A stretch of 64,000 nucleotides of DNA from Prevotellaceae bacterium (GTDB lineage Bacteria; Bacteroidota; Bacteroidia; Bacteroidales; Bacteroidaceae), in assembly GCA_015257125.1 (NCBI GenBank), contig JABZKU010000002.1, forward strand, positions 1 to 64,000. Reading direction: 5' to 3'. The notes beneath the pieces are model-generated. The model did no database searches and was not told where the DNA came from. It saw only the letters and a list, made by a program, of their open reading frames with translations. The translations under genes and the position numbers were made by a program. This document shows positions 35,879-43,734 of the stretch, piece after piece; position 1 is the first letter of the stretch, and each line of letters starts with the position of its first letter.

Positions 35879-35920
35879 ACGACCGCGACCGAACAGAGCG
35901 TTCGGTCGCGGTCGTTATTT
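35879..35920 (+). terminator. Terminator between the small membrane protein and pyk
   Basis: Perfect 16-bp stem ACGACCGCGACCGAAC (35879-35894) with 35900-35915, AGAGC loop, then TATTTAAT. It lies between convergent genes and probably serves both. Confidence 0.85.
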
Positions 35921-35979
35921 AATGTCTGTTCCTTCACCTTCGGTGGGGAAAGCACCGGACTGTGAGGGAGAAAAGGATT

Positions 35980-37446
35980 TTATTTGGAAGGCGCAAGTTC
36001 GTCGATGTGCACTCCTTCGGGCAAGTGGAAACGATATTTGCTATCGTAGATGGTGCTCACTTTATTGATCTCCAAAAAGCTCGTTCCGCCGCCGTCGCCG
36101 AAGCTACCGCTGAGGTAGGCGATCTTGTCATTGAGCTCGAGGAAACCCTTTTGGCGCATCATGCGAACGGCAGCCGTGAAGGTGTATTGCGCCGAAACGT
36201 GCTTCTTCTGGTAGATGGGGATCACACCGTAAGAAAGATTGAGCAGACGCATGGTCTTCTCCTTGTAGCAAATGGCGATGACGGGCGTGGGGCCACGGAA
36301 AGAGGCGAGGGCGCGCGCCGTCTGTCCCGTTTCGCTGTCAGTGAGAATACCCTTCACCCCGAGTTGGCGCGTAGATTCCACAGCAGCGTGAGCCAAGAAC
36401 TCACGTTGGTCGGTGGTATCGATCATCGGGTCGAGGTCGTGCTCGCGCATCTTGTCCTGTTCCGCCTGTTCGGCGATGGCGGCCATCGTTTGCACCGCTT
36501 CGAGGGGATATTTTCCCGAAGCCGTTTCACCACTCAGCATGAGAGCGTCGGTGCGGTAGTAGATGGCGTTGGCAATGTCGGTCACTTCGGCGCGAGTGGG
36601 GCGCGGATTGTTGATCATGGTGTGGAGCATCTGCGTAGCCACGATGACGGGCTTCTTCTTCACCACACATTTGTGGATGATCTGGCGCTGAATGCCGGGA
36701 ATGCGCTCGATGGGCACTTCGATGCCGAGGTCGCCGCGCGCAATCATCACACCGTAGGACGCATCGATGATCTCATCGATGTTGTCCACGCCTTCTTGGT
36801 TCTCAATCTTCGAGATGATCTTGATGTCGCTGCAGTGTGCGTCGAGAATATCCTGAACAGCCTTCACGTCGGCGGCGCTGCGCACGAAGGAGTGGGCGAT
36901 AAAGTCGATATCTTCCTCGATGGCGAGGAGAATGTTCTCTTTGTCGCGCTCCGTGAGGGCGGGCAAGTCGATGTGCCCGCCGGGCACGTTCACACTCTTG
37001 TGCGAACCGAGCGTACCGTCGTTTTGTACCGTGACGTGCAGCGCTTGTTCGTCCTTTGCCGTGACGAGCATGTCGATGGCACCGTCGTCAAAAAGCACAT
37101 GGTCGCCCACTTTCACATCGCGAACGAAGTCGGGATACGACACGTTGATGACATCGTGGGTGGTATCGGCCTCCGGGCAGCCACAAATGCGAACGCACTC
37201 ACCGGCCTTGTAGTCGATGGGTGCGCTCAGTCCGGTGGTGCGCACCTCGGGGCCCTTGGTATCGATGAGCAGTCCCAAGTGAGGCGAGACAGCGCGCACG
37301 TTGCGAATGATTTTCTTGATGCCGTCGGCCGAAGCGTGTGCGGTGTTCATACGCACCACGTTCATACCGGCGAAAAACAACTTACGCAGGAAATTTTCGT
37401 CGCAGCGCAAGTCACTGATCGAGCAGACGATCTTGGTTTGTTTCAT
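35980..37446 (-). CDS. pyk: Pyruvate kinase
   Basis: 488-aa glycolytic enzyme making pyruvate and ATP from phosphoenolpyruvate and ADP. Barrel motifs NVVRMNTAHAS, LLIDTKGPEVRTTG, the catalytic-lysine region IISKIENQEGVDNIDEII, ARGDLGIEVPIE, and TQMLHTMINNPRPTRAEVTD are present, with LSGETASGKYPLEAV, then the C-terminal allosteric domain. The N-terminal stretch reads KIVCSISDLRC rather than the common CTIGP, a form seen in Bacteroidota. Monocistronic with its own promoter at 37490-37497. Confidence 0.96.
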   Translation of the reverse strand: MKQTKIVCSISDLRCDENFLRKLFFAGMNVVRMNTAHASADGIKKIIRNVRAVSPHLGLLIDTKGPEVRTTGLSAPIDYKAGECVRICGCPEADTTHDVINVSYPDFVRDVKVGDHVLFDDGAIDMLVTAKDEQALHVTVQNDGTLGSHKSVNVPGGHIDLPALTERDKENILLAIEEDIDFIAHSFVRSAADVKAVQDILDAHCSDIKIISKIENQEGVDNIDEIIDASYGVMIARGDLGIEVPIERIPGIQRQIIHKCVVKKKPVIVATQMLHTMINNPRPTRAEVTDIANAIYYRTDALMLSGETASGKYPLEAVQTMAAIAEQAEQDKMREHDLDPMIDTTDQREFLAHAAVESTRQLGVKGILTDSETGQTARALASFRGPTPVIAICYKEKTMRLLNLSYGVIPIYQKKHVSAQYTFTAAVRMMRQKGFLELNDKIAYLSGSFGDGGGTSFLEINKVSTIYDSKYRFHLPEGVHIDELAPSK

Positions 37447-37489
37447 TATCGGGGAGATTTCGTGTACTGTTAGTATAGTCTTGATACTG

Positions 37490-37497
37490 CAAACTTA
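37490..37497 (-). promoter_or_regulatory. Promoter -7 box of pyk
   Basis: Minus strand TAAGTTTG, exact TAnnTTTG, 44 bp before the ATG at 37446. Confidence 0.65.
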
Positions 37498-37616
37498 CGA
37501 AAAAAAACACGGACTTTCCGTTCCCTTCTCCCCTTTTTCCCTGCAAAAACTTCGCGCTCGACAAGTTGTCATTCTCTCTTTGCAATTCGACGACTCACAA
37601 TCACTAGATGTGGGTA

Positions 37617-37647
37617 TTGCACCACGCTGAAGAAAGCCGTAACTTTG
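37617..37647 (+). promoter_or_regulatory. Promoter of feoAB
   Basis: TTG (37617-37619, in GTGGGTATTGC), 20-bp spacer, TAACTTTG (37640-37647) and C. The 11-bp -33 word is identical to that of the candidate small RNA at 35 kb. Confidence 0.75.
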
Positions 37648-37657
37648 CACACAACTC

Positions 37658-37671
37658 CTTATATATATAAG
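37658..37671. promoter_or_regulatory. AT-rich palindrome in the feoAB leader
   Basis: Perfect 14-bp palindrome CTTATATATATAAG about 10 bp downstream of the -7 box, so overlapping or just after the transcription start, 50 bp before the ATG. It could be an operator for an iron-responsive repressor (Fur or DtxR type); that is inference from position and gene identity. Confidence 0.4.
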
Positions 37672-37720
37672 GGCGATCCGCTCCTTTTCTTTTAGGATCT
37701 CCCCCACGACATAACAGATT

Positions 37721-39958
37721 ATGAACCTCTCTCATCTCACCGACGGGGCTACCGCCTACGTCACCGCCACCAAGGGTAGCCCTTCCCTGCGCATCCGCCT
37801 CGAAGAACTCGGCTTCGTGCCGGGACAGGAGGTGACGCGCGTCTACGGCACGCCGGGCGGTTCGCCGGTGATCTACGCCATGCTCGGACAGCGCGTGGCC
37901 TTGCGGCACAGCGAAGCTCAACTCATCGAGGTGAGCACCGAACGCCCCGACGAAAACTATGCCGACGAGCAACGCGTGGCGCGCACACCGGGCGAAAAAG
38001 CCCAAGCCCCCACCCTACCGACGACACCTATCCTTCCCGCCACGGGCTGCGACACCGAAAGTTGCGGCGCCTGTCCGGGATGCACACCCCGAAAACCTCT
38101 CGCCCCAAAGACCGAAGGCACAATTACCGTGGCCCTCGTGGGCAATCCCAACTGCGGCAAGACGACGGTCTTCAACGCCTTGGCCGGCGGCCACGAGCGC
38201 ACGGGCAACTATGCCGGCGTGACGGTGGCCAGCGTCGTGGGCGAAACACACATCGGCGGACGCACCGTGCGATTCGTCGACTTACCCGGCACTTATTCGC
38301 TCCGCGCCTACTCACCCGAGGAGGCTTATGTGATGAGCGAGCTCTTGAAGGGCGAAATCGACGCGGTGATCAACGTGCTCGACGTCAACAACCTCGAACG
38401 CAACCTCTTGCTCACCCTGCAAGTGCGCCGTTTGGGCTTACCCACCGTGGGGGCCCTCAACCTTTGGGACGAGTTTGCCGAAAGTGGTTCGTCGCTCGAC
38501 GTCGAACGCCTCTCGGCGCACATGGGCATGCGCTTCGTTCCCTGCGTGGCCAGCCGCGGCGAGGGATTGCAAGCGCTGGCGGAGGCCGTGATCGAGGCCT
38601 ATGACCACAAAGAGGAGCATCCCCCGCTCCCACCTGACGATCCCCACTCGCCGGCCGACCCCCACGCGCTGGTACACCACTACTTGGCCGACATCTACCG
38701 CCTCCACGAGGGGAAAGCCGTCCGCTTCACCGCGTGGGTCGACCGTCTTTTGGTAAAAAGCCCCTTGGCCTATCTGTTTTTCTTCGCCGTCATACTGTTG
38801 GTCTTCTGGGCGACATTCACCATCGGGCAGTATCCGATGGACTGGATGGAGAATGGCGTGGCATGGCTCACCGAAGCCCTCACCGAAGCCCTCCCCAAAA
38901 ATTGGTGGCTCTCCGATTTGCTGGCTTCCGGCGTGGTGGGTGGTGTAGGCGCCGTGATCGTCTTCCTGCCCCAGATTTTGATTCTCTATTTCTTCATCTC
39001 GATTCTCGAAGATTCGGGCTATTTGGCGCGCGCCGCCCTGCTTTTCGACCCGATTTTGCGGCGCGTGGGACTGCACGGCAAGTCGTTCTTCCCGATGCTC
39101 ACCGGTTTCGGTTGCAACGTGCCGGCCATCATGGCCACCCGCACCATCGAGAACCGCAAGAGCCGCCTGCTCACGATGATCACCCTCCCGTTCATGTCGT
39201 GCTCCGCCCGATTGACGGTCTACACCGTCTTCACCCTCGCTTTCTTCCCCGACCATGCCACCTTGGTGCTCTTCTTGCTCTACTGCGGCGGCATCTTCAT
39301 GGCGCTGCTCTCGGCCTATTTGCTGAGTTTCTTCATTCGCCGCCGCGAAGAGAGCCATTTTGTGATGGAAATTCCGCCCTATCGCCGACCGGTGGCCGCG
39401 AGTGTGGTGAGCCACACGTGGGAAAAGGGACGACAGTACCTGCGAAAGATGGGAGGCATCATCTTGGTGGCCTCGGTAGTGGTATGGGTACTGGGCTACT
39501 TCCCACAGCCCGATCGAGAACTCTCGCCCCTCGAACGGCAGGAGCAATCTTATCTCGGACAGGCGGGACATCTCATCCAACCGGCCATTGCGCCGCTCGG
39601 TTTCGACTGGCGCATGGGTGTGGGTCTCCTCACGGGTGCGGCGGCCAAGGAGCTGATGGTTTCGACACTCGGCGTGCTCTATCACATGGACGAGAAGAGT
39701 GCGGCGGCTGCGGGCTCGGGCGACGACGCGGCGGCCGATCAAGCCATCTCAACCGCCCTGCGCGACGCCACTTCGCCTGCAGCTGCGCTGAGCTATATGG
39801 TGTTTGCCTTGCTCTATTTTCCCTGTTTGGCCACCATCGCGGCCATTCGCGGCGAGAGCGGGCAGTGGAAATACGCCTTGCTCTCGATGGTCTACACCAC
39901 CGCCGTGGCCTATCTGGCGGCGTGGATCACCTTCCGTCTCGGAACCCACTGGTTTTGA
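37721..39958 (+). CDS. feoB: FeoA-FeoB fusion, ferrous iron transporter
   Basis: 745-aa inner-membrane Fe(II) uptake protein. FeoA-like SH3 domain 1-73 (RIRLEELGFVPGQEV); a linker about 75-133 with four cysteines C110-X4-C115-X2-C118-X2-C121; G domain about 135-300 with G1 GNPNCGKTT (141-149), DLPG (187-190) and LNLWDE in the G4 region; then the membrane part with two gate-type blocks, including MLTGFGCNVPAIMATRTIEN and LLTGAAAKELMVSTLGVLYH. Fused FeoAB is common in Bacteroidota. The cysteine-rich linker resembles the Fe-S ligand spacing of FeoC and no separate feoC is seen. Own promoter and AT palindrome upstream; terminator at 40034-40073. Confidence 0.96.
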   Translation: MNLSHLTDGATAYVTATKGSPSLRIRLEELGFVPGQEVTRVYGTPGGSPVIYAMLGQRVALRHSEAQLIEVSTERPDENYADEQRVARTPGEKAQAPTLPTTPILPATGCDTESCGACPGCTPRKPLAPKTEGTITVALVGNPNCGKTTVFNALAGGHERTGNYAGVTVASVVGETHIGGRTVRFVDLPGTYSLRAYSPEEAYVMSELLKGEIDAVINVLDVNNLERNLLLTLQVRRLGLPTVGALNLWDEFAESGSSLDVERLSAHMGMRFVPCVASRGEGLQALAEAVIEAYDHKEEHPPLPPDDPHSPADPHALVHHYLADIYRLHEGKAVRFTAWVDRLLVKSPLAYLFFFAVILLVFWATFTIGQYPMDWMENGVAWLTEALTEALPKNWWLSDLLASGVVGGVGAVIVFLPQILILYFFISILEDSGYLARAALLFDPILRRVGLHGKSFFPMLTGFGCNVPAIMATRTIENRKSRLLTMITLPFMSCSARLTVYTVFTLAFFPDHATLVLFLLYCGGIFMALLSAYLLSFFIRRREESHFVMEIPPYRRPVAASVVSHTWEKGRQYLRKMGGIILVASVVVWVLGYFPQPDRELSPLERQEQSYLGQAGHLIQPAIAPLGFDWRMGVGLLTGAAAKELMVSTLGVLYHMDEKSAAAAGSGDDAAADQAISTALRDATSPAAALSYMVFALLYFPCLATIAAIRGESGQWKYALLSMVYTTAVAYLAAWITFRLGTHWF

Positions 39959-39960
39959 CA

Positions 39961-40023
39961 GAAACTTGGGTGCTTTTCGCTAAAACTTGGGCGCTTTTCT
40001 CCAAAAGTGGACTGATTCTTTTC
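39961..40023. repeat. Phased 21-22 bp intergenic repeat, locus E
   Basis: Three units: GAAACTTGGGTGCTTTTC, TAAAACTTGGGCGCTTTTC and CCAAAAGTGGACTGATTCTT; period 21 bp, directly after the feoB stop. Confidence 0.6.
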
Positions 40024-40033
40024 AACACTCCTC

Positions 40034-40073
40034 GAGCGGGTGCGCATATTACTGCGCACTCGCTCTTTTTTTT
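40034..40073 (+). terminator. Terminator of feoAB
   Basis: 12-bp stem GAGCGGGTGCGC (40034-40045) with 40054-40065 (one wobble), followed by eight T. Confidence 0.88.
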
Positions 40074-40241
40074 CGCGAGCCCACCTTTTGCCCTCCCGCT
40101 TCCGGCGCAATTTTTGCCCTCCGAAAGAGCGAACTTGCGCATTCCGCAATTTCACAAATCGCAAAAAACACTCGTTTCAGCCCATTACGATGACAAAAAA
40201 CACATTAACACTCTATTTCCCTCATTTTTAAGCCGAAAGTT

Positions 40242-40272
40242 TTTCGACACTCTACAAATAATTCATACCTTT
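40242..40272 (+). promoter_or_regulatory. Promoter of T9SS cassette 1
   Basis: TTTC (40242-40245), 19-bp spacer, TACCTTTG (40265-40272) and C. About 120-nt leader to the ATG at 40395. Confidence 0.65.
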
Positions 40273-40394
40273 GCCACGAATATAGAGCAGAACCTAGGAG
40301 CACACGGCCTCTTTCGGCCAACCACCGCGGATTTGCTTTCCATTTCTCGCAAATCATTCATTCTATTACATAATTCATAAAGCATACCGTGCAG

Positions 40395-42146
40395 ATGAAA
40401 AAAAATTACTTATTACTGTTCCTCATCGCCCTGCTGTTCGGCACAGCAACGATGCGAGGACAGTCGGTACCTCTTAACGAGCTCGATGGTTTTAAAACTT
40501 ATTACATCAAAGTCGGCAACGGATACATTCACTTCCCCGATGCAACAGATATCAAGTGTACAACTTCACAATCTGAAGCAGCAAAATGCAAAGTTGCACC
40601 CAACCAATCTGAGGGATTGATTGAATCGATCGTAACATCTGATGACAGCCATAGAATTAAATATGGTAATTCTGGAAAGATCAAGCAAACAGGAGTAACC
40701 TATTTCAAGTTTTTCTACGCAGCTGAAGGAGGAAAATATTATCTGAAAGCCGCACAAGGGAGCAGACAAACGGGGAAATATCTCACGAACAAAGCAGGTA
40801 CGCTCTCATTCGAAGATCAAAAAAGTAATGATGCCGTTGTTGAGATCACTGATATCAACGGAGCGTCTCCCACAGAAGCTATAATCAATGCCAAAAAGCG
40901 ATTGGAAGCTTTCGCCCTTTTCCAAAAAGTTCGAGTCGGAGACAATGCGTTTGATAGCCCCATCATGGGAAATGGACTGGGACAATATACTCATTCTGAT
41001 CCTCCTCTCGTACTTGAAGATAAAGCCTTAGGTAGTAGCTATTGGGAGTATGTGACCTACAGAATGTACAAAGCAGGACACAGCGACTTCGGCGCAGGTA
41101 ATATTGATTCAGAAATGCGCAGATTGAACAAAGCAATCGAATCCATCAAGATCAATCCCCTTGAGACAGGAAAGTTCGTAGTGATTTCCACAAAATCCCT
41201 CTACGAAGACGCCGTTAGAGAAAATACCAAAATATTTCAAACGCGCGTCGTCATTGATAATGTTGCCGGTCCCAAACAATCTGCCAAATACCTCAAGGCT
41301 ACGGCTAATGGATACGAATTGACCAGCACGAAGTCTGAAGCTTCTGTATTCTACTTCGACGGTAACCACCTCACCGGCCTGGACTATGGTTTCGGTTTGA
41401 ACACGACTCAAAACAAATACAACCTCTCTGAAGCCGAACAAAAGGCAGTTGTGGCTCAAGGCAAACTCGAGAAGACGCTCGATGCCGGTAGCTACAGTCT
41501 CAAAGTGGGCAACAAGTTCGTGAAACTTGACAACTCTGGCCTCAGCGTTACGGACAACGAATCGGAAAGCCACATCTTCCTTGAAGAGGCTACAGAGTTC
41601 AAACTCAACACCGACAACCTCGGCTACGTTACTTTCTACGCTCCCACGGCTGTTGAAATCCTTGACAACGTAGAGGTCTACACTGGTAAGCTCAACGCAC
41701 AGAATAGCGTTGTCAGCCTCAAGAAGGTGAACACCAAAAAGATTCCCGCTAACACGGCTGTATTGCTTCGCAAAGGAACTTCCAAGACTTCATTTACTGT
41801 GAAGAAAATTGACTCTGCTCCCGCAATTACAGACAACGCACTCAAAGGATACACGGTTTCTTCTAACCAACGCGTGGCAAATGCCTACGGATTCGCCGTT
41901 CAGAATAACAAACTCGTCTTTATCCCCCTTAATGACGGTGTTCGCGCCTTCAAGGCAGTGATCTTCAACAACAATGCTGCCGGTATGCAAGAATTCCTTC
42001 CCACAGCCTTCGTTCCCACAGGTATCGAAGGCGTGACCGCAGAGGAAAACAAGGAAGAAATCTTCGATCTCACCGGTCGTCGTGTAGAATCTCCCGTCAA
42101 AGGACAAGTCTATGTCAAGGGCGGCAAGAAGTTCATTCAAAAATAA
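40395..42146 (+). CDS. Secreted protein of unknown function with T9SS-type tail
   Basis: 583-aa exported protein, AT-richer than its neighbours, especially in the first half. Signal peptide about 1-23 (YLLLFLIALLFGTATMRGQS). The N-terminal half (FKTYYIKVGNGYIHFPD, GGKYYLKAAQGS) resembles trefoil-like repeats of Prevotella surface proteins; a segment about 395-530 (LGYVTFYAPTAVEI, KIPANTAVLLRKG, LKGYTVSSN) is a common pre-tail module; the end FDLTGRRVESPVKGQVYVKG is the T9SS-like sorting tail. A 53-codon acidic peptide gene follows after 16 bp. No enzyme motif was found. Function unknown; probably cell-surface. Confidence 0.78.
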   Translation: MKKNYLLLFLIALLFGTATMRGQSVPLNELDGFKTYYIKVGNGYIHFPDATDIKCTTSQSEAAKCKVAPNQSEGLIESIVTSDDSHRIKYGNSGKIKQTGVTYFKFFYAAEGGKYYLKAAQGSRQTGKYLTNKAGTLSFEDQKSNDAVVEITDINGASPTEAIINAKKRLEAFALFQKVRVGDNAFDSPIMGNGLGQYTHSDPPLVLEDKALGSSYWEYVTYRMYKAGHSDFGAGNIDSEMRRLNKAIESIKINPLETGKFVVISTKSLYEDAVRENTKIFQTRVVIDNVAGPKQSAKYLKATANGYELTSTKSEASVFYFDGNHLTGLDYGFGLNTTQNKYNLSEAEQKAVVAQGKLEKTLDAGSYSLKVGNKFVKLDNSGLSVTDNESESHIFLEEATEFKLNTDNLGYVTFYAPTAVEILDNVEVYTGKLNAQNSVVSLKKVNTKKIPANTAVLLRKGTSKTSFTVKKIDSAPAITDNALKGYTVSSNQRVANAYGFAVQNNKLVFIPLNDGVRAFKAVIFNNNAAGMQEFLPTAFVPTGIEGVTAEENKEEIFDLTGRRVESPVKGQVYVKGGKKFIQK

Positions 42147-42162
42147 GCCATAACATCAAGAT

Positions 42163-42324
42163 ATGAAACAGTATTCAGCACCTCAAATCAAAGATGTTGT
42201 CTTGCACACAGAGCAAATGATGCAAACAGTATCCAAAGGAAACTCGGGTTCTGCCTCAACTTTGAGCACCAATGAGAAAGGTCTCGGCACCGACATCTGG
42301 AACGACAGCGAAGACAAAGAGTAA
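42163..42324 (+). CDS. Small acidic peptide, 53 aa (cassette 1 partner)
   Basis: 53-aa protein beginning MKQYSAPQIKDVVLHTEQMM and ending DIWNDSEDKE. It shares a pattern with the 68-aa protein at 42979-43185: MK-x-Y-x-(A/S)-P-x-(I/L)-x-x-V-x-L-x-x-E-x-x-M-x-T-x-S in the first 24 residues and an I-W-x-D-acidic end. No signal peptide, cysteine or membrane segment. It lies 16 bp after the T9SS-type protein gene and before a terminator, so is co-transcribed. Function unknown; an assembly or secretion accessory, or the precursor of a modified peptide, are guesses. Confidence 0.7.
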   Translation: MKQYSAPQIKDVVLHTEQMMQTVSKGNSGSASTLSTNEKGLGTDIWNDSEDKE

Positions 42325-42401
42325 TCTCAACTTTCGTGCAGCGCGTTGATGCACATTTATACTGCAAAATAACACGCGCTGCCGTAAGTTCAAATAAGAA
42401 A

Positions 42402-42436
42402 CGCCCACTTACCGAAAGGTGAGTGGGCGCTTTTTT
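42402..42436 (+). terminator. Terminator of T9SS cassette 1
   Basis: 12-bp stem CGCCCACTTACC (42402-42413) with 42418-42429, GAAA tetraloop, then TTTTTT. Confidence 0.9.
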
Positions 42437-42563
42437 GTTGCAAAGCACTGATCTCATCCTTTATGTTCCGATTCCCCTCTAAAACTCCCCTTGCAAGAAC
42501 GAGTTTTCCAAGGGAAGAACAACGCGGTTCGCTCCCTCCGTCAACAAAGAGGCGCGTAACGCC

Positions 42564-42582
42564 GAAAAGTCCTCTACTTTTA
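42564..42582. repeat. Phased A/T-tract repeat, single unit
   Basis: GAAAAGTCCTCTACTTTTA, one unit very close to the consensus of the dispersed repeat. Confidence 0.45.
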
Positions 42583-42675
42583 AGAAGGCTCTTCGACTTA
42601 GAACACAAAATGCCAAGCAAGATTACACAAACGCCCTGCATTTTCAAAATAAATGCAAGATCCCTCCCCCAAAAC

Positions 42676-42706
42676 TTGCCCAACTTACAGATACCCCCTA
42701 TATTTG
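42676..42706 (+). promoter_or_regulatory. Promoter of T9SS cassette 2
   Basis: TTG (42676-42678), 20-bp spacer, TATATTTG (42699-42706) and C. It is intact although the large gene behind it is reduced to its 3' end. Confidence 0.65.
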
Positions 42707-42751
42707 CCATAAGCATTTCCACGCATCGTTCAAAAGAGTCATCGCGCGCGC

Positions 42752-42982
42752 GTAGCTCTTCCTGCCTTCAAGACCTACATAGAGGTGGACAACGCTGCAG
42801 GTGCCACCGCTCCTCTCTTCATAGCCCTCCCCACGGCCGTAGAAGCCGCTAAGGCGCAAAACACGAAGGCTGGTGCTACCTATGACCTCACCGGTCGTCG
42901 CGTACAACAGATCGCCAAGGGACAAGTTTACGTCCGCGACGGTAAGAAATTCGTTCAGCAACAAAACTCATCCTACGTATGA
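42752..42982 (+). pseudogene. 3' remnant of a T9SS-type secreted protein gene
   Basis: Only the last ~77 codons of a secreted protein remain: VALPAFKTYIEVDNAAGA, then TYDLTGRRVQQIAKGQVYV and GKKFVQ, matching the pre-tail and sorting tail of the 40395-42146 protein (compare AFKAVIFNNNAAG and FDLTGRRVESPVKGQVYV). Signal peptide and body are missing; in frame, the sequence is closed by TAA at 42710 shortly after the promoter. A CGCGCGCGCG run at about 42743-42752 marks the likely deletion joint. GTG 42785 could start a 65-codon fragment without signal peptide. The stop overlaps the ATG of the next gene by 4 bp (ATGA). Confidence 0.75.
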
Positions 42983-43185
42983 AAGTCTATATCTCTCCCA
43001 GTCTTCAAAAAGTTCAGCTCAACGCTGAGCCTGTAATGGGCACCCTCTCGATTGACCCTAAATTCAAACTTAAAAGTCACAGTCAGTTCCTCACCCAAGA
43101 AGAAGACTTCACCAACCCCATTTGGGGCGATGACGACTCGGCAGACGAAAGCAACAACACCTTCGACGAGTTTGTAGGCTTCTAA
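42979..43185 (+). CDS. Small acidic peptide, 68 aa (cassette 2 partner)
   Basis: 68-aa protein starting MKVYISPSLQKVQLNAEPVM and with PIWGDDDSADESNN near the end. It shares the N-terminal pattern and the I-W-x-D acidic end with the 53-aa protein at 42163-42324, so the two are probably one family. Its ATG overlaps the stop of the T9SS remnant (ATGA), which points to translational coupling to the original large protein. No signal peptide or cysteine. Followed by a strong terminator at 43306-43350. Function unknown. Confidence 0.75.
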   Translation: MKVYISPSLQKVQLNAEPVMGTLSIDPKFKLKSHSQFLTQEEDFTNPIWGDDDSADESNNTFDEFVGF

Positions 43186-43305
43186 TCCCTGCCCTCTTTC
43201 CACGCGAGTCCACTTTTCTCGGTTTCTCGTCGTTGATTGTGCGCAAATCTCCTTTACGCACCTCCTCATTTCGGGACTACACAAAAGCACACTCGCGATC
43301 CACCG

Positions 43306-43350
43306 AGACGGCTCAGACAATTCACCTTGTCTGAGCCGTCTTTCTTTTTC
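43306..43350 (+). terminator. Terminator of T9SS cassette 2
   Basis: Perfect 15-bp stem AGACGGCTCAGACAA (43306-43320) with 43327-43341, TTCACC loop, followed by TTCTTTTTC. Confidence 0.9.
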
Positions 43351-43534
43351 TCCCTGCGTACTATTCTGTAAAAACACCCGTCCACTCTCCCACGTCACCC
43401 CCTTTCCCGTTTCTCCCGCACTACTCCGAAACGCCCCTTACTGTAACATCACCCGCCCCACGCGACGATTGCCCATTCTCGCCGATAAAACGGGGCTTTA
43501 TACGCCCCTTCTCGCCGATGCATGTCCTTTGCTC

Positions 43535-43619
43535 GAAAAAAGTAGGGAAGTAAAAGGAAAAAGTCCTCCACTTTCGACGAAAAGTCCACCACTTTGAACT
43601 GAAACTCCACTGCTTTTCC
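43535..43619. repeat. Phased 21-22 bp intergenic repeat, locus F
   Basis: Three to four units, the clearest in the window: GAAAAAGTCCTCCACTTTC, GAAAAGTCCACCACTTTG and GAAACTCCACTGCTTTTC, spaced 21-22 bp. Confidence 0.65.
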
Positions 43620-43693
43620 GCCCTTGTTTGCTCAACTCCACATTTACTCACACAAAAAAAACGGTTCACAGTCACACATTTTTCGCCCTGCGG

Positions 43694-43725
43694 TTTGCTC
43701 TTTCGCCCTTTCCTCCCTAACTTTG
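43694..43725 (+). promoter_or_regulatory. Consensus promoter of the TonB-receptor operon
   Basis: TTTG (43694-43697), 20-bp spacer, TAACTTTG (43718-43725) and C: a full match to the Bacteroidota consensus. The ATG is only about 9 bp after the -7 box, so the mRNA may be leaderless or nearly so. Confidence 0.8.
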
Positions 43726-43734
43726 CGCACAAGC

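Larger units (their letters stand above)
39959..40394. other. Intergenic region feoAB / T9SS cassette 1
   Basis: Contains a phased-repeat array (39961-40023), the feoAB terminator (40034-40073) and the promoter of the next gene (40242-40272). Base composition becomes AT-richer from about 40140 onwards. No gene seen. Confidence 0.6.
42325..42751. other. Intergenic region between the two T9SS cassettes
   Basis: Holds the cassette 1 terminator (42402-42436), one unit of the A/T-tract repeat (42564-42582) and the cassette 2 promoter (42676-42706). No coding signal apart from a low-complexity frame. Confidence 0.55.
43186..43734. other. Intergenic region before the TonB-receptor operon
   Basis: Contains the cassette 2 terminator (43306-43350), a phased-repeat array (43535-43619) and the promoter of the next operon (43694-43725). 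No gene seen. Confidence 0.6.
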
